NCBI GenBank assembly: GCA_045562575.1
Contig: JBJKVQ010000040.1
Location: 62,001 to 126,000 of the forward strand
From: UBA6952 sp045562575
GTDB lineage: Bacteria; Chloroflexota; Dehalococcoidia; Lucifugimonadales; UBA6952
Reading direction: 5' to 3'
DNA: 64,000 nucleotides
Shown: positions 1 through 6,236 of the stretch, piece by piece
How positions within the stretch are numbered: the first letter of the stretch is position 1
Layout of the letters: each line of letters starts with the position of its first letter
The notes under the pieces: generated by a model
Told to the model about the DNA's origin: nothing
The model's input: the letters and a program-made list of their open reading frames with translations, nothing else
The model's database searches: none
Position numbers and translations under genes: made by a program

Positions 1-543
1 AACAAACTGAATGCAATTGAATCTAAACTAGAAAAGCCTGTCGCCAAACCTGAACCCGAAAATAAAGATAAACCTAACAATACAGAAAAACCTGATCCAA
101 ATTATGGTAGAACTAACACTAACCCAATGGTTCCTGGGAAACCAGCTACAATAAACATAGGATCAGATGCTATGGCTACTCTTGATGCAAATTTAAAAGG
201 TCAAATCTATGAACCTAAAATATACTATAGCATCCCTAACTCACCTGAATCTGAATGGGTTATATTCAACGGAAAACCACACGCTTCAGAAGGTAATATA
301 GGAGTAGACTCTATTGGAATTCAATCAGCAATAGATGTGACAACATTAAACGATCTCGAAATTACTTTCCCTGCAGGCTCAGAAATTGATCTTCCATTTA
401 AAATAGACCCCCGAGAATCTCAGGCAAAGTTTTTGACTTTTGATTTTCAACTTGACTTAGAACCTGATAATCCCCATTATGAATCATCAAATGGGTCAAT
501 GTTGTGGATGATGTATGAGTTAATACCAATCACGGCTTCATAA
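1..543 (+). CDS. Partial hypothetical protein with a low-complexity linker (5' end outside window)
   Basis: The reading frame is open from the first base, so the gene begins to the left; the ATG at 127 has no ribosome binding site and is probably internal. About 40 residues rich in Pro, Lys, Glu and Asn come first, typical of an extracellular or periplasmic linker. A compact C-terminal domain of about 130 residues follows, with alternating hydrophobic and polar residues that suggest beta structure. I recognise no family and see no catalytic motif. It converges on the metallophosphoesterase gene with 19 bp between stops. The linker suggests a surface protein, but no signal peptide is visible because the N-terminus is missing. 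Confidence 0.7.
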   Translation, partial: NKLNAIESKLEKPVAKPEPENKDKPNNTEKPDPNYGRTNTNPMVPGKPATINIGSDAMATLDANLKGQIYEPKIYYSIPNSPESEWVIFNGKPHASEGNIGVDSIGIQSAIDVTTLNDLEITFPAGSEIDLPFKIDPRESQAKFLTFDFQLDLEPDNPHYESSNGSMLWMMYELIPITAS

Positions 544-562
544 TACAGGTGATTTCAAAAAC

Positions 563-1396
563 CTAAGTGATGTGTAAGGTTAAATATTTATGAGTCAGAG
601 AATGTTCAGTTACTTCCACATGTCTAATTCCAGATGGGTCGTCTCCAAGTGGAAACCCAACAGGACCGGTGGATACTAGTTCAGTGATTCCCACTTTTTG
701 GTAATTATTCTTATGAAGATGACCTGTGAAAACAACATCCACATCATATTCAGTAATTAAATCGATTATTTTTGCACGCCTCTCTGAGGGAATAACCTGG
801 TAACTATCATCTTCATTTGGGTCGTTTAGAAATAAAGGGTGGTGCATGAAAATAATCTTGTGTTTTTGGTGTGTTGATACAGCTATACGAAGTTCATATT
901 CGAGAAAGGAAATCAGGGTATTCCACTCATCTGGAACTAGCCCGGGATCACAGCAAATACAACTGTTAAGAACTATAAAGTAGCAGTTTTTTTCTTGAAA
1001 TGAATAATTATATTCTCCAAATTGTTTCTTATATTTATCTAGACTTGCTTGTGTTGGTTTATTACCAACATCATGATTCCCAGCTACCCAGTAAAGTTTG
1101 ATGTCCTGATTTAGGAGTCGTGAAATTCTTATCAACTCCAGAAACTGTTCCTCGGAGTCGGAGTTATGGACCATGTCTCCACAAATTACAACAAAGTCAG
1201 GGTTAATTTTGTTGGAAGTCTCGATAGCTTCGGTAAAAAGAGAAGTTTCTTTAGCGAACCCTTCTAAGACGGGGTTCATATATCCGATATCTATACCTCT
1301 TTGAATACGGCTTTTGGTTATATCTGCATACATTCCAAATTGAGGATCGGCCATTACAACAAAAGAAAGATTTGTATTTTTCATTCTCTGACTCAT
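563..1396 (-). CDS. Calcineurin-like metallophosphoesterase
   Basis: Predicted two-metal phosphoesterase of the calcineurin superfamily, 277 residues. The metal-binding blocks occur in order: ADPQFG (Asp17), GDMVH (73-77), GNHD (106-109), HH (185-186) and GHLH (225-228). Having DPQ rather than DxH in the first block resembles the CPPED1-like branch. There is no signal peptide or membrane segment, so it is probably cytoplasmic. No ribosome binding site precedes the ATG at 1396; a second Met four codons in is an alternative start. The natural substrate cannot be told from sequence. It lies next to the tRNA-fragment-bounded genes but on the opposite strand and is not clearly part of that array. 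Confidence 0.85.
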   Translation of the reverse strand: MSQRMKNTNLSFVVMADPQFGMYADITKSRIQRGIDIGYMNPVLEGFAKETSLFTEAIETSNKINPDFVVICGDMVHNSDSEEQFLELIRISRLLNQDIKLYWVAGNHDVGNKPTQASLDKYKKQFGEYNYSFQEKNCYFIVLNSCICCDPGLVPDEWNTLISFLEYELRIAVSTHQKHKIIFMHHPLFLNDPNEDDSYQVIPSERRAKIIDLITEYDVDVVFTGHLHKNNYQKVGITELVSTGPVGFPLGDDPSGIRHVEVTEHSLTHKYLTLHIT

Positions 1397-1501
1397 ATGT
1401 TATTGCGTTAATCGAAAAAATCTCGAGCTGAAGAGGCAACGTTGGTTTGTTTAATTTGAGTTTATTCTAATAAATTCCAACCACTTTTTCTACAGATTGC
1501 A

Positions 1502-1534
1502 GTACAAATACTTTTGTTTTCGTTGTGATATAAT
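1502..1534 (+). promoter_or_regulatory. Extended -10 promoter of unit A
   Basis: TG-A-TATAAT (TATAAT at 1529-1534) is an extended -10 element. The roughly 33 bp around it, starting with GTACAAATAC, recur almost unchanged before the unit C gene (3527-3557). Transcription would start near 1541, just before tRNA fragment A, so that fragment would lie in the 5' leader of the deiodinase-like mRNA. Confidence 0.55.
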
Positions 1535-1549
1535 CCCTGTCACAAAAGG

Positions 1550-1587
1550 GGTGGGCGATAAAGAACTCAAACCTGTAACCCCTTGTG
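1550..1587 (-). repeat. tRNA-Val 3' fragment A
   Basis: Matches the acceptor 3' strand (GGGCGAT on plus), T arm and variable region of the intact tRNA-Val at 5264-5339. It stops inside the anticodon stem at TTGTG. The T stem pairs at only about three of five positions and the T loop reads ACTCAAA on plus, so this is the most decayed of the three copies. The 5' half of the tRNA is absent, so it cannot make a tRNA. Confidence 0.75.
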
Positions 1588-1614
1588 AAAATATTGATTA
1601 ATAAGAGGAATAAA

Positions 1615-2280
1615 ATGGGTAAAAAATTTATTGAGTATAAAGGAAATCCAAATATAGATTTTGAAAATATGGAATCAAAGTCTAAGGAATTTTATGAAAA
1701 TTTGAGACAAAGAAAAACTATAAGAGATTTCTCAGATAAAAATTTTCCAAAATCTATCATTGAAAATTGTATAAAAACTGCAGGGACTAGTCCTAGTGGA
1801 GCAAATATGCAACCTTGGCATTTCGGGATATCTACTAAAAATGAAGTAAGAAAACTACTTAGAAGAGAAGCAGAAAAGGAAGAAAAAAGTTTTTATGAAA
1901 CAAAAGCACCCGAAGAATGGTTGAGAGCTCTTGAACCATTAGGAACCGATGCAAACAAACCTTTTTTAGAAATTGCACCATACATAATAGGAATTTTTGC
2001 TAAAAGTTACGGCGTTTTAGATGATGGTTCAAAAGTAAAACATTATTATGCTAAAGAATCAGTGGGTATAGCAACGGGAATTTTAATAACAGCATTACAT
2101 CTCGTTGGCCTTTCTACTCTTACTCATACTCCAAGTCCAATGGCATTTATGAACAAAATATTTAAAAGACCCAAAAATGAAAAGCCTTTTTTATTACTTG
2201 CAGTGGGATTTGCTAAAAAAGATGCACTAATTCCAGATATTAATAAATTACCTTTAGAAAATATTTCATCAACGATATAA
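1615..2280 (+). CDS. Iodotyrosine-deiodinase-like nitroreductase-fold flavoprotein
   Basis: FMN-dependent nitroreductase-fold protein, 221 residues from the ATG at 1615. That start has an AAGAGGA ribosome binding site and is preferred to upstream in-frame codons. FMN-binding blocks are RQRKTIRDFS near residue 31 and TSPSGANMQPWHF near 58-70. The protein resembles iodotyrosine deiodinases along its whole length, including a KVKHYY-x-KESVGIATGIL segment and a THTPSP loop. The active-site lid residues that bind halotyrosine in that family (Glu-x3-Tyr-x20-Lys) are conserved at exact spacing as Glu90, Tyr94 and Lys115. Reductive dehalogenation of halogenated tyrosine is therefore the best guess; another nitroreductase-type activity remains possible. 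It is the only gene between tRNA fragments A and B. Confidence 0.75.
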   Translation: MGKKFIEYKGNPNIDFENMESKSKEFYENLRQRKTIRDFSDKNFPKSIIENCIKTAGTSPSGANMQPWHFGISTKNEVRKLLRREAEKEEKSFYETKAPEEWLRALEPLGTDANKPFLEIAPYIIGIFAKSYGVLDDGSKVKHYYAKESVGIATGILITALHLVGLSTLTHTPSPMAFMNKIFKRPKNEKPFLLLAVGFAKKDALIPDINKLPLENISSTI

Positions 2281-2306
2281 ATAGGGCTTATTTGAACCTA
2301 AAAGAG

Positions 2307-2345
2307 TGGTGGGCGATAGTGGACTTGAACCACTGACCCCTTGTG
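2307..2345 (-). repeat. tRNA-Val 3' fragment B
   Basis: Same part of tRNA-Val as fragment A: encoded CCA and discriminator (2307-2310), acceptor strand GGGCGAT (2311-2317), T stem AGTGG/CCACT around loop ACTTGAA, then GACCCCTTGTG. The T stem differs from the intact gene at several positions but is fully complementary. Similarity to the other copies continues a few bases beyond CCA as AAAAGAG. The 5' half of the tRNA is missing. Confidence 0.85.
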
Positions 2346-2351
2346 GGTTGG

Positions 2352-2399
2352 TGTACTTGCCCTCGTGTGCGTGTGATATAATCCTCCCAAAACGAGGTG
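2352..2399 (+). promoter_or_regulatory. Extended -10 promoter and ribosome binding site of unit B
   Basis: TGATATAAT with its hexamer at 2377-2382 matches the unit A promoter. A GAGGTG ribosome binding site (2394-2399) lies 4 nt before the ATG at 2404, so this mRNA has a short leader, unlike unit C. The bases upstream are a diverged version of the conserved unit A and C sequence. Confidence 0.55.
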
Positions 2400-2403
2400 C
2401 CCC

Positions 2404-3354
2404 ATGTATAAATTAGTTCTTATAACTACATTAACCATGGCACTGATTGCATGTGGTGGTGGGACTGATGACGATGAAATACAATCATCTGCCAAAACAA
2501 ACTTAACTAGTGATGACAAAATATGGCTGAATGATGAACATCCTAATAGCAGCCCTAAATGGTCACCAGATGGTAATAACATTGCCTTTGTATCAAATAG
2601 AGATGGACAATCACAAATCTTTGTCATGAACTCCGATGGAACAAATGAGATACCTCTCACTGATAATGATGCACAAAATTATCAACCAAGCTGGTCGCCA
2701 GACGGAACAAAAATAGTGTTTTTATCAAATAGAGACGACCCTAATCGAGCAATAGATGATTATTTCCCTGCAGAAATATATATTATGAATTCTGATGGAT
2801 CAAATCAGATACGTCTTACTAATAATGATTTCCACGATTATGAACCTAGCTTGTCACCTGATGGAACAAAAATAGTGTTTGCATCAGACAGATATGACTA
2901 CAATCCAGCTTATACTAACGGAGGAATCTATATAATAGATGGTGATGGATCAAATGAAAAAACTATAATAAATAGAGAATTTTACGAGGAAGGGTATCCA
3001 TCTTGGTCTCCAAATGGAACAAAAATAGTATTTTGTTCATACTCTTATGTAAATGAAAACTATGATATCCATACAATGAATATTGATGGCAGTAATCTAG
3101 CTAATATAACCAATACTCAAAGTTATGATATGATGCCCTCTTGGTCCCCTGATGGAACAAAAATAGCTTTTTCATCTGATAGAGATTATAACGGTGAAAT
3201 ATATATTATGGAGATTGACGGATCAAATCAACAAAATATTACAAATACAAACTATCTCGACGAAAGCGATCCTTCTTGGTCTCCTGACGGGACCAAGATT
3301 GCTCTAACCTCTATCGGAGAAGAAATGAAAATTCAAATTATAGAATTGAAGTAA
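2404..3354 (+). CDS. PD40/TolB-like beta-propeller lipoprotein
   Basis: A 316-residue predicted lipoprotein: the N-terminal hydrophobic stretch ends in lipobox LIAC (Cys17), followed by a Gly/Asp-rich linker. The rest is a chain of six to seven PD40 repeats with the pattern PSWSPDGTKIVFxSxRD...IYIMNxDGSN, as in the TolB propeller. It lacks the N-terminal TolB domain and sits away from any tol or pal gene, so a role in the Tol system is unlikely. A surface-exposed binding propeller is more plausible. It is a close paralogue of the next gene; the last codons and the 50 bp after the stop are nearly identical in both. Bounded by tRNA-Val fragments B and C. Confidence 0.85.
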   Translation: MYKLVLITTLTMALIACGGGTDDDEIQSSAKTNLTSDDKIWLNDEHPNSSPKWSPDGNNIAFVSNRDGQSQIFVMNSDGTNEIPLTDNDAQNYQPSWSPDGTKIVFLSNRDDPNRAIDDYFPAEIYIMNSDGSNQIRLTNNDFHDYEPSLSPDGTKIVFASDRYDYNPAYTNGGIYIIDGDGSNEKTIINREFYEEGYPSWSPNGTKIVFCSYSYVNENYDIHTMNIDGSNLANITNTQSYDMMPSWSPDGTKIAFSSDRDYNGEIYIMEIDGSNQQNITNTNYLDESDPSWSPDGTKIALTSIGEEMKIQIIELK

Positions 3355-3385
3355 ACAAAATAATCATTCCATTATGATAAAAGAG

Positions 3386-3434
3386 TGGTGGGCGATATAA
3401 GACTCGAACTTATGACCCCTTGTGTGTAAAACAA
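3386..3434 (-). repeat. tRNA-Val 3' fragment C
   Basis: The longest truncated copy. It covers CCA, acceptor strand GGGCGAT (3390-3396), T stem ATAAG/CTTAT around loop ACTCGAA, variable region and almost the whole anticodon arm (GTGTAAA loop on plus). It departs from the intact tRNA at the last base of the anticodon stem. The T stem again differs from the intact gene but is fully paired. A break near the anticodon arm fits the usual crossover position of integrases that target tRNA genes. Confidence 0.85.
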
Positions 3435-3510
3435 CTAGCCCCTGTATTCAAATGTATTCAATTATATATATAAGTTTATAAAGGGTTATTAATTATTATT
3501 AGCCACTAAT

Positions 3511-3532
3511 GGGGTACAAAAGGGGGTACAAA
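3511..3532 (+). repeat. Direct repeat GGGGTACAAA x2
   Basis: Two exact copies (3511-3520 and 3523-3532) 12 bp apart, between tRNA fragment C and the unit C promoter. A related GTACAAATAC occurs at 1502-1511 before fragment A. Spaced short repeats beside a tRNA attachment site resemble recombinase arm sites; this is inference only. Confidence 0.45.
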
Positions 3533-3557
3533 TACTCTTGTTTTGTTGTGATATACT
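3527..3557 (+). promoter_or_regulatory. Promoter of unit C, probably leaderless
   Basis: TG-A-TATACT with its hexamer at 3552-3557. The ATG at 3567 is 15 nt after the first base of the hexamer, and no Shine-Dalgarno sequence lies between them, so the transcript should start at or within a few bases of the start codon. The upstream bases from GTACAAATAC onward match unit A closely. Confidence 0.55.
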
Positions 3558-3566
3558 CTCCTCATT

Positions 3567-5231
3567 ATGAAAAATGATCGAAAAAAACTAGAAGAAGAAC
3601 GTCCACGCTTAGTTATTTTGCTTCTTCAATGGCTACTACCACCTTTCATTCTTACTAGGCTGGGGCTTAAGATTACACCTACACCTGAATTCGAAGTTGA
3701 TTCAGCAACAAAACAAGCAACCGAAGAATTAATATCTGAATATAAGAAAAACCCAAATAAACCCCCAATAAAAATCACTAAAAAACTTCCTAAATACGAA
3801 CCTACCCCTGAAGAACTTAAATATGATCGTAAACAAGATGCCTTTGCGAAACGATTTGCAATACTTGTATGGATTTTTATATATGCTCTTGGAAACCTAT
3901 GTCTAGCATGGGCGGTGGGTTTTGGAGCAGAAGTAAGTTTGATGGATATATTCATTAATGCTATTGCGAGTTTAATATTTTTAGCTATGTTTATGTCTGT
4001 ATGGTACATGCCTAAAGGTGCAACAATCTTAGGTTGGAGGGTAGGATTATACCTACCGCCTATACACACTATTTTCCCTAAATCAGGTAAAGCAGAGTTG
4101 TATTTCAGATATACACAACCAAATAACACCATGCATAATCCTGCACCTTTTCTTATGGAGGATGGTTGGACTTGGTTGCTTATAGGTTCTAGTGTATGCT
4201 TACTTTTTGGGGTTTATTTTTCATGGTCTGCAGACAATGAAATACAATCATCTGCAGATACAGCTTCTGATGCAAAGGTTAATTGTGCTTTTTATACTGA
4301 TGAAGTTGTTGCCCTTCTATTAAGATCGGAAATATCTTGTCTTGAAACAGCAGACAATGAAATACAATCAGCTGCCAAAACAAACTTAACTAGTGATGAC
4401 AAAATATGGCTGAATGAACAACATCCTAATAGCAACCCTGTATGGTCCCCTGATGGTACTGAAATAGTGTTTGTTTCTGATAGAGATGAACATTTTATAA
4501 ATGGAATAATACATACACAAATCTTTGTCATGAACTCCGATGGAACAAATGAGATACGTCTTACTGACAATAATGCACAAAATTATCAACCAAGCTGGTC
4601 GCCAGACGGAACAAAAATTGTATTTGCGTCAAATAGAGACGGAAATTATGAAATCTATACCATGAATGCTGATGGTTCAAATCAGATACGTGTGACTAAT
4701 AACGATTTCCACGATCATAAACCTAGCTTGTCACCTGATGGGACAAAAATTTTATTTGCCTCAAATAGAGACAGAAATTTTGACATCTATACCATCAATG
4801 CTGATGGTACGAACCAAACTCGTCTAACAACTCATGTTAATCCAGATAACTACCCTACATGGTCTCATGATGGAACTAAAATTGCATTCACTAGCTGGAG
4901 AGATGGAAATCCTCAAGTCTATACCATGGATGCTGACGGGACTAATCAGACTAATATAACGAATACTCCAAGTTATGATATGGAACCCTCTTGGTCTCCT
5001 GACGGGACAAAAATAGCTTATTATGTGGCGGATAGAAATGATCTTGGTGAAATATATATCATGGAAATTGACGGATCAAATCAAAAAAATATTACAAATA
5101 CAAGCAATTTCAGTGAAAGCGATCCTTCTTGGTCTCCTGATGGGACCAAGATTGCTTCTACCTCTATCAAATCACGCGGTGGATTATTAGTAAAAGAGAA
5201 TATGAAAATTCAAATTATAGAATTGAAGTAA
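3567..5231 (+). CDS. Membrane-anchored PD40/TolB-like beta-propeller protein
   Basis: 554 residues in two modules. The N-terminal module (about 1-225) has a hydrophobic stretch near 15-34, two membrane segments near 92-140 and another near 207-225, and matches no family I know. From about residue 265 the protein is a six-repeat PD40 propeller (PSWSPDGTKI...), close to that of the preceding lipoprotein. The modules are joined by a stretch containing two copies of NEIQS, encoded by an exact 21-bp direct repeat (4230-4250 and 4350-4370). This suggests the propeller was fused to a new membrane anchor by recombination. The gene lies between tRNA fragment C and the intact tRNA-Val. Function unknown; a sensor or binding role is possible. 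Confidence 0.85.
   Translation: MKNDRKKLEEERPRLVILLLQWLLPPFILTRLGLKITPTPEFEVDSATKQATEELISEYKKNPNKPPIKITKKLPKYEPTPEELKYDRKQDAFAKRFAILVWIFIYALGNLCLAWAVGFGAEVSLMDIFINAIASLIFLAMFMSVWYMPKGATILGWRVGLYLPPIHTIFPKSGKAELYFRYTQPNNTMHNPAPFLMEDGWTWLLIGSSVCLLFGVYFSWSADNEIQSSADTASDAKVNCAFYTDEVVALLLRSEISCLETADNEIQSAAKTNLTSDDKIWLNEQHPNSNPVWSPDGTEIVFVSDRDEHFINGIIHTQIFVMNSDGTNEIRLTDNNAQNYQPSWSPDGTKIVFASNRDGNYEIYTMNADGSNQIRVTNNDFHDHKPSLSPDGTKILFASNRDRNFDIYTINADGTNQTRLTTHVNPDNYPTWSHDGTKIAFTSWRDGNPQVYTMDADGTNQTNITNTPSYDMEPSWSPDGTKIAYYVADRNDLGEIYIMEIDGSNQKNITNTSNFSESDPSWSPDGTKIASTSIKSRGGLLVKENMKIQIIELK
4230..4370 (+). repeat. 21-bp exact direct repeat at the module junction
   Basis: The 21-mer starting GCAGACAATGAAATACAATC occurs at 4230-4250 and 4350-4370, 120 bp apart and in frame. 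A near copy lies in the preceding lipoprotein gene at its signal-peptide/propeller junction (about 2471-2491). It marks the boundary at which the two paralogues stop being alike. Confidence 0.8.
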
Positions 5232-5263
5232 ACAAAATAATCATTTCATTACGATAAAAGAGT

Positions 5264-5339
5264 GGTGGGCGATAAAGGACTCGAACCTTTGACCCCTTGT
5301 GTGTAAAACAAGTGCTCTAACCAACTGAGCTAATCGCCC
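5264..5339 (-). tRNA. tRNA-Val(UAC)
   Basis: Complete 76-nt cloverleaf with encoded CCA: acceptor GGGCGAT/ATCGCCC, D stem GCTC/GAGC, anticodon arm CTTGT-TTTACAC-ACAAG (anticodon TAC) and T arm AAAGG/CCTTT. It is last in a leftward four-tRNA operon. Its 3' part is the parent sequence of the three fragments further left, so it is the likely integration target. Confidence 0.95.
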
Positions 5340-5356
5340 TCTTTTTTATATTAATC

Positions 5357-5429
5357 TGCGCTTGGAGGGATTCGAACCCTCGACCTCAGCCTCCGCAAGA
5401 CCGCGCTCTATCCACTGAGCTACAAGCGC
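5357..5429 (-). tRNA. tRNA-Arg(GCG)
   Basis: 73-nt cloverleaf, no encoded CCA: acceptor GCGCTTG/CAAGCGC, D stem GCTC/GAGC, anticodon stem CGGTC/GGCTG (two G-U pairs) with loop TTGCGGA and T arm GAGGG/CCCTC. The loop places GCG at 34-36. Bacteria commonly read CGN with an ACG (inosine) tRNA, so a GCG anticodon is less usual. Confidence 0.85.
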
Positions 5430-5448
5430 ACAGTAAGCTCACGCTCAA

Positions 5449-5531
5449 TGCCGAAGGGGAGATTTGAACTCCCACGCCCATAAGGACACTACGCCCTGAA
5501 CGTAGCGCGTCTACCGTTCCGCCACTTCGGC
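5449..5531 (-). tRNA. tRNA-Leu(CAG)
   Basis: 83-nt class II tRNA with a long variable arm and no encoded CCA. Acceptor GCCGAAG/CTTCGGC; anticodon arm CTACG-TTCAGGG-CGTAG gives anticodon CAG. Second gene of the leftward tRNA operon. Confidence 0.93.
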
Positions 5532-5579
5532 TCGTAGATGCCAATTATACACCATTGCACCTAAACGGATTCAACTCTA

Positions 5580-5654
5580 TGGTGGCTACGGATGGATTCG
5601 AACCAACGACCTAGCGCTTATGAAGCGCCCGCTCTGCCGCTGAGCTACGTAGCC
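5580..5654 (-). tRNA. tRNA-Met(CAU), elongator type
   Basis: 75 nt with encoded CCA: acceptor GGCTACG/CGTAGCC, anticodon arm GGCGC-TTCATAA-GCGCT. It lacks the three G-C pairs next to the loop and the 1-72 mismatch that mark initiators, so it is elongator Met; a tRNA-Ile with lysidine cannot be excluded. First gene of the operon. Confidence 0.88.
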
Positions 5655-5705
5655 ACCGAAAGAAACTACAGGCCAGTCGCCCGTCTGTTTCTACGCTAGA
5701 CAATA

Positions 5706-5734
5706 AATATATATGTCATGTATATAAGTGTCAA
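5706..5734 (-). promoter_or_regulatory. Promoter of the Met-Leu-Arg-Val tRNA operon
   Basis: On the minus strand TTGACA (5734-5729), a 17-bp spacer and TATATT (5711-5706): a near-consensus housekeeping promoter about 50 bp upstream of tRNA-Met. It is back to back with the promoter of the gene at 5755. Confidence 0.75.
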
Positions 5735-5740
5735 TTCTGC

Positions 5741-5746
5741 TAGAAT
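5741..5746 (+). promoter_or_regulatory. -10 hexamer TAGAAT of a probably leaderless gene
   Basis: TAGAAT starts 14 nt before the ATG at 5755 and no ribosome binding site lies between them. The spacing matches the pattern at polA, nadA and unit C. Confidence 0.4.
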
Positions 5747-5754
5747 GATATATC

Positions 5755-6129
5755 ATGAACAGTTTATTTTCTGACAAATCTAATTTTTTATTACTTGCAA
5801 ATTCGTCGTTAGAAAAATCAAAAGAATCATTGCAAGAGATCCTGAAAGAGTTGGCGACACAAATTCGTCCGTTTCCAGGTTTTTTAAATATGAATACTAT
5901 TCAAGCAATTGAAATTCCTGTTCCCAAAGAATTCTCAGATAAATATGGCTGTGTAGTTGTACTACCAAATGGCGATATAAACGAAATTATCTTAAAAACA
6001 ATTCCAGCTCCTGAGAGTTTAGGAGAGATAGACCAAACAGAAGAATATATTGAATTAGATATGCCTTTAATCGACAGTATTATTTACTCTTATAATGCGA
6101 TTATTACGTTATTAGCAATAAATGATTGA
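5755..6129 (+). CDS. Hypothetical protein, 124 residues
   Basis: A small soluble, acidic protein with no signal peptide, membrane segment or recognisable motif. The first half is helical and Lys/Glu-rich; the middle has a short hydrophobic strand (CVVVLPNG) followed by an acidic stretch. It has a good upstream -10 hexamer and normal codon use, which supports a real gene. It stands alone between the divergent tRNA operon and the amino-acid transporter operon, with a GlnR-like box after its stop. No function can be assigned. Confidence 0.6.
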   Translation: MNSLFSDKSNFLLLANSSLEKSKESLQEILKELATQIRPFPGFLNMNTIQAIEIPVPKEFSDKYGCVVVLPNGDINEIILKTIPAPESLGEIDQTEEYIELDMPLIDSIIYSYNAIITLLAIND

Positions 6130-6140
6130 ACAAGTTACGT

Positions 6141-6156
6141 ATTACGTAAGTGTTAA
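6141..6156 (+). promoter_or_regulatory. GlnR-like box upstream of the aap operon
   Basis: ATTAC-n6-GTTAA, the same pair and spacing found between glnR and amtB. It lies about 80 bp before the transporter start, so nitrogen control of amino-acid uptake is plausible. Confidence 0.4.
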
Positions 6157-6236
6157 CAATTTATTGAAATACTGTTATTATATATATGTGTGAATTAGGT
6201 GGTGCTATTAGTTATATTTTTCCAAAGGAGAACCTT

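Larger units (their letters stand above)
1502..5339. mobile_element. Array of single-gene units bounded by tRNA-Val 3' fragments
   Basis: Three partial copies of the 3' part of tRNA-Val (1550-1587, 2307-2345, 3386-3434) lie in direct orientation with the intact tRNA-Val gene (5264-5339). All are on the side of the tRNA 3' end. One complete gene lies between each pair, always on the plus strand and always with its own promoter. Tyrosine-recombinase elements that insert into tRNA genes restore the tRNA and push the old 3' fragment outward, so repeated insertions give this picture. No integrase gene is visible, so the array is either mobilised in trans or a fossil. The left limit may lie outside the window. 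Confidence 0.55.

Noticed and set aside
1550..3434. tRNA-Val-like sequences as extra functional tRNA genes
   Set aside because: All three lack the D arm and the 5' acceptor strand; two also stop inside the anticodon stem.
3626..4132. 168-codon open frame antisense to the membrane-anchored propeller gene
   Set aside because: It mirrors a well-supported plus-strand gene, and has no ribosome binding site or recognisable domain.
1502..5339. Integron cassette array
   Set aside because: The units are cassette-sized, but no intI gene or attC-type paired core sites (GTTRRRY) were seen; the shared joints are plainly tRNA 3' fragments.
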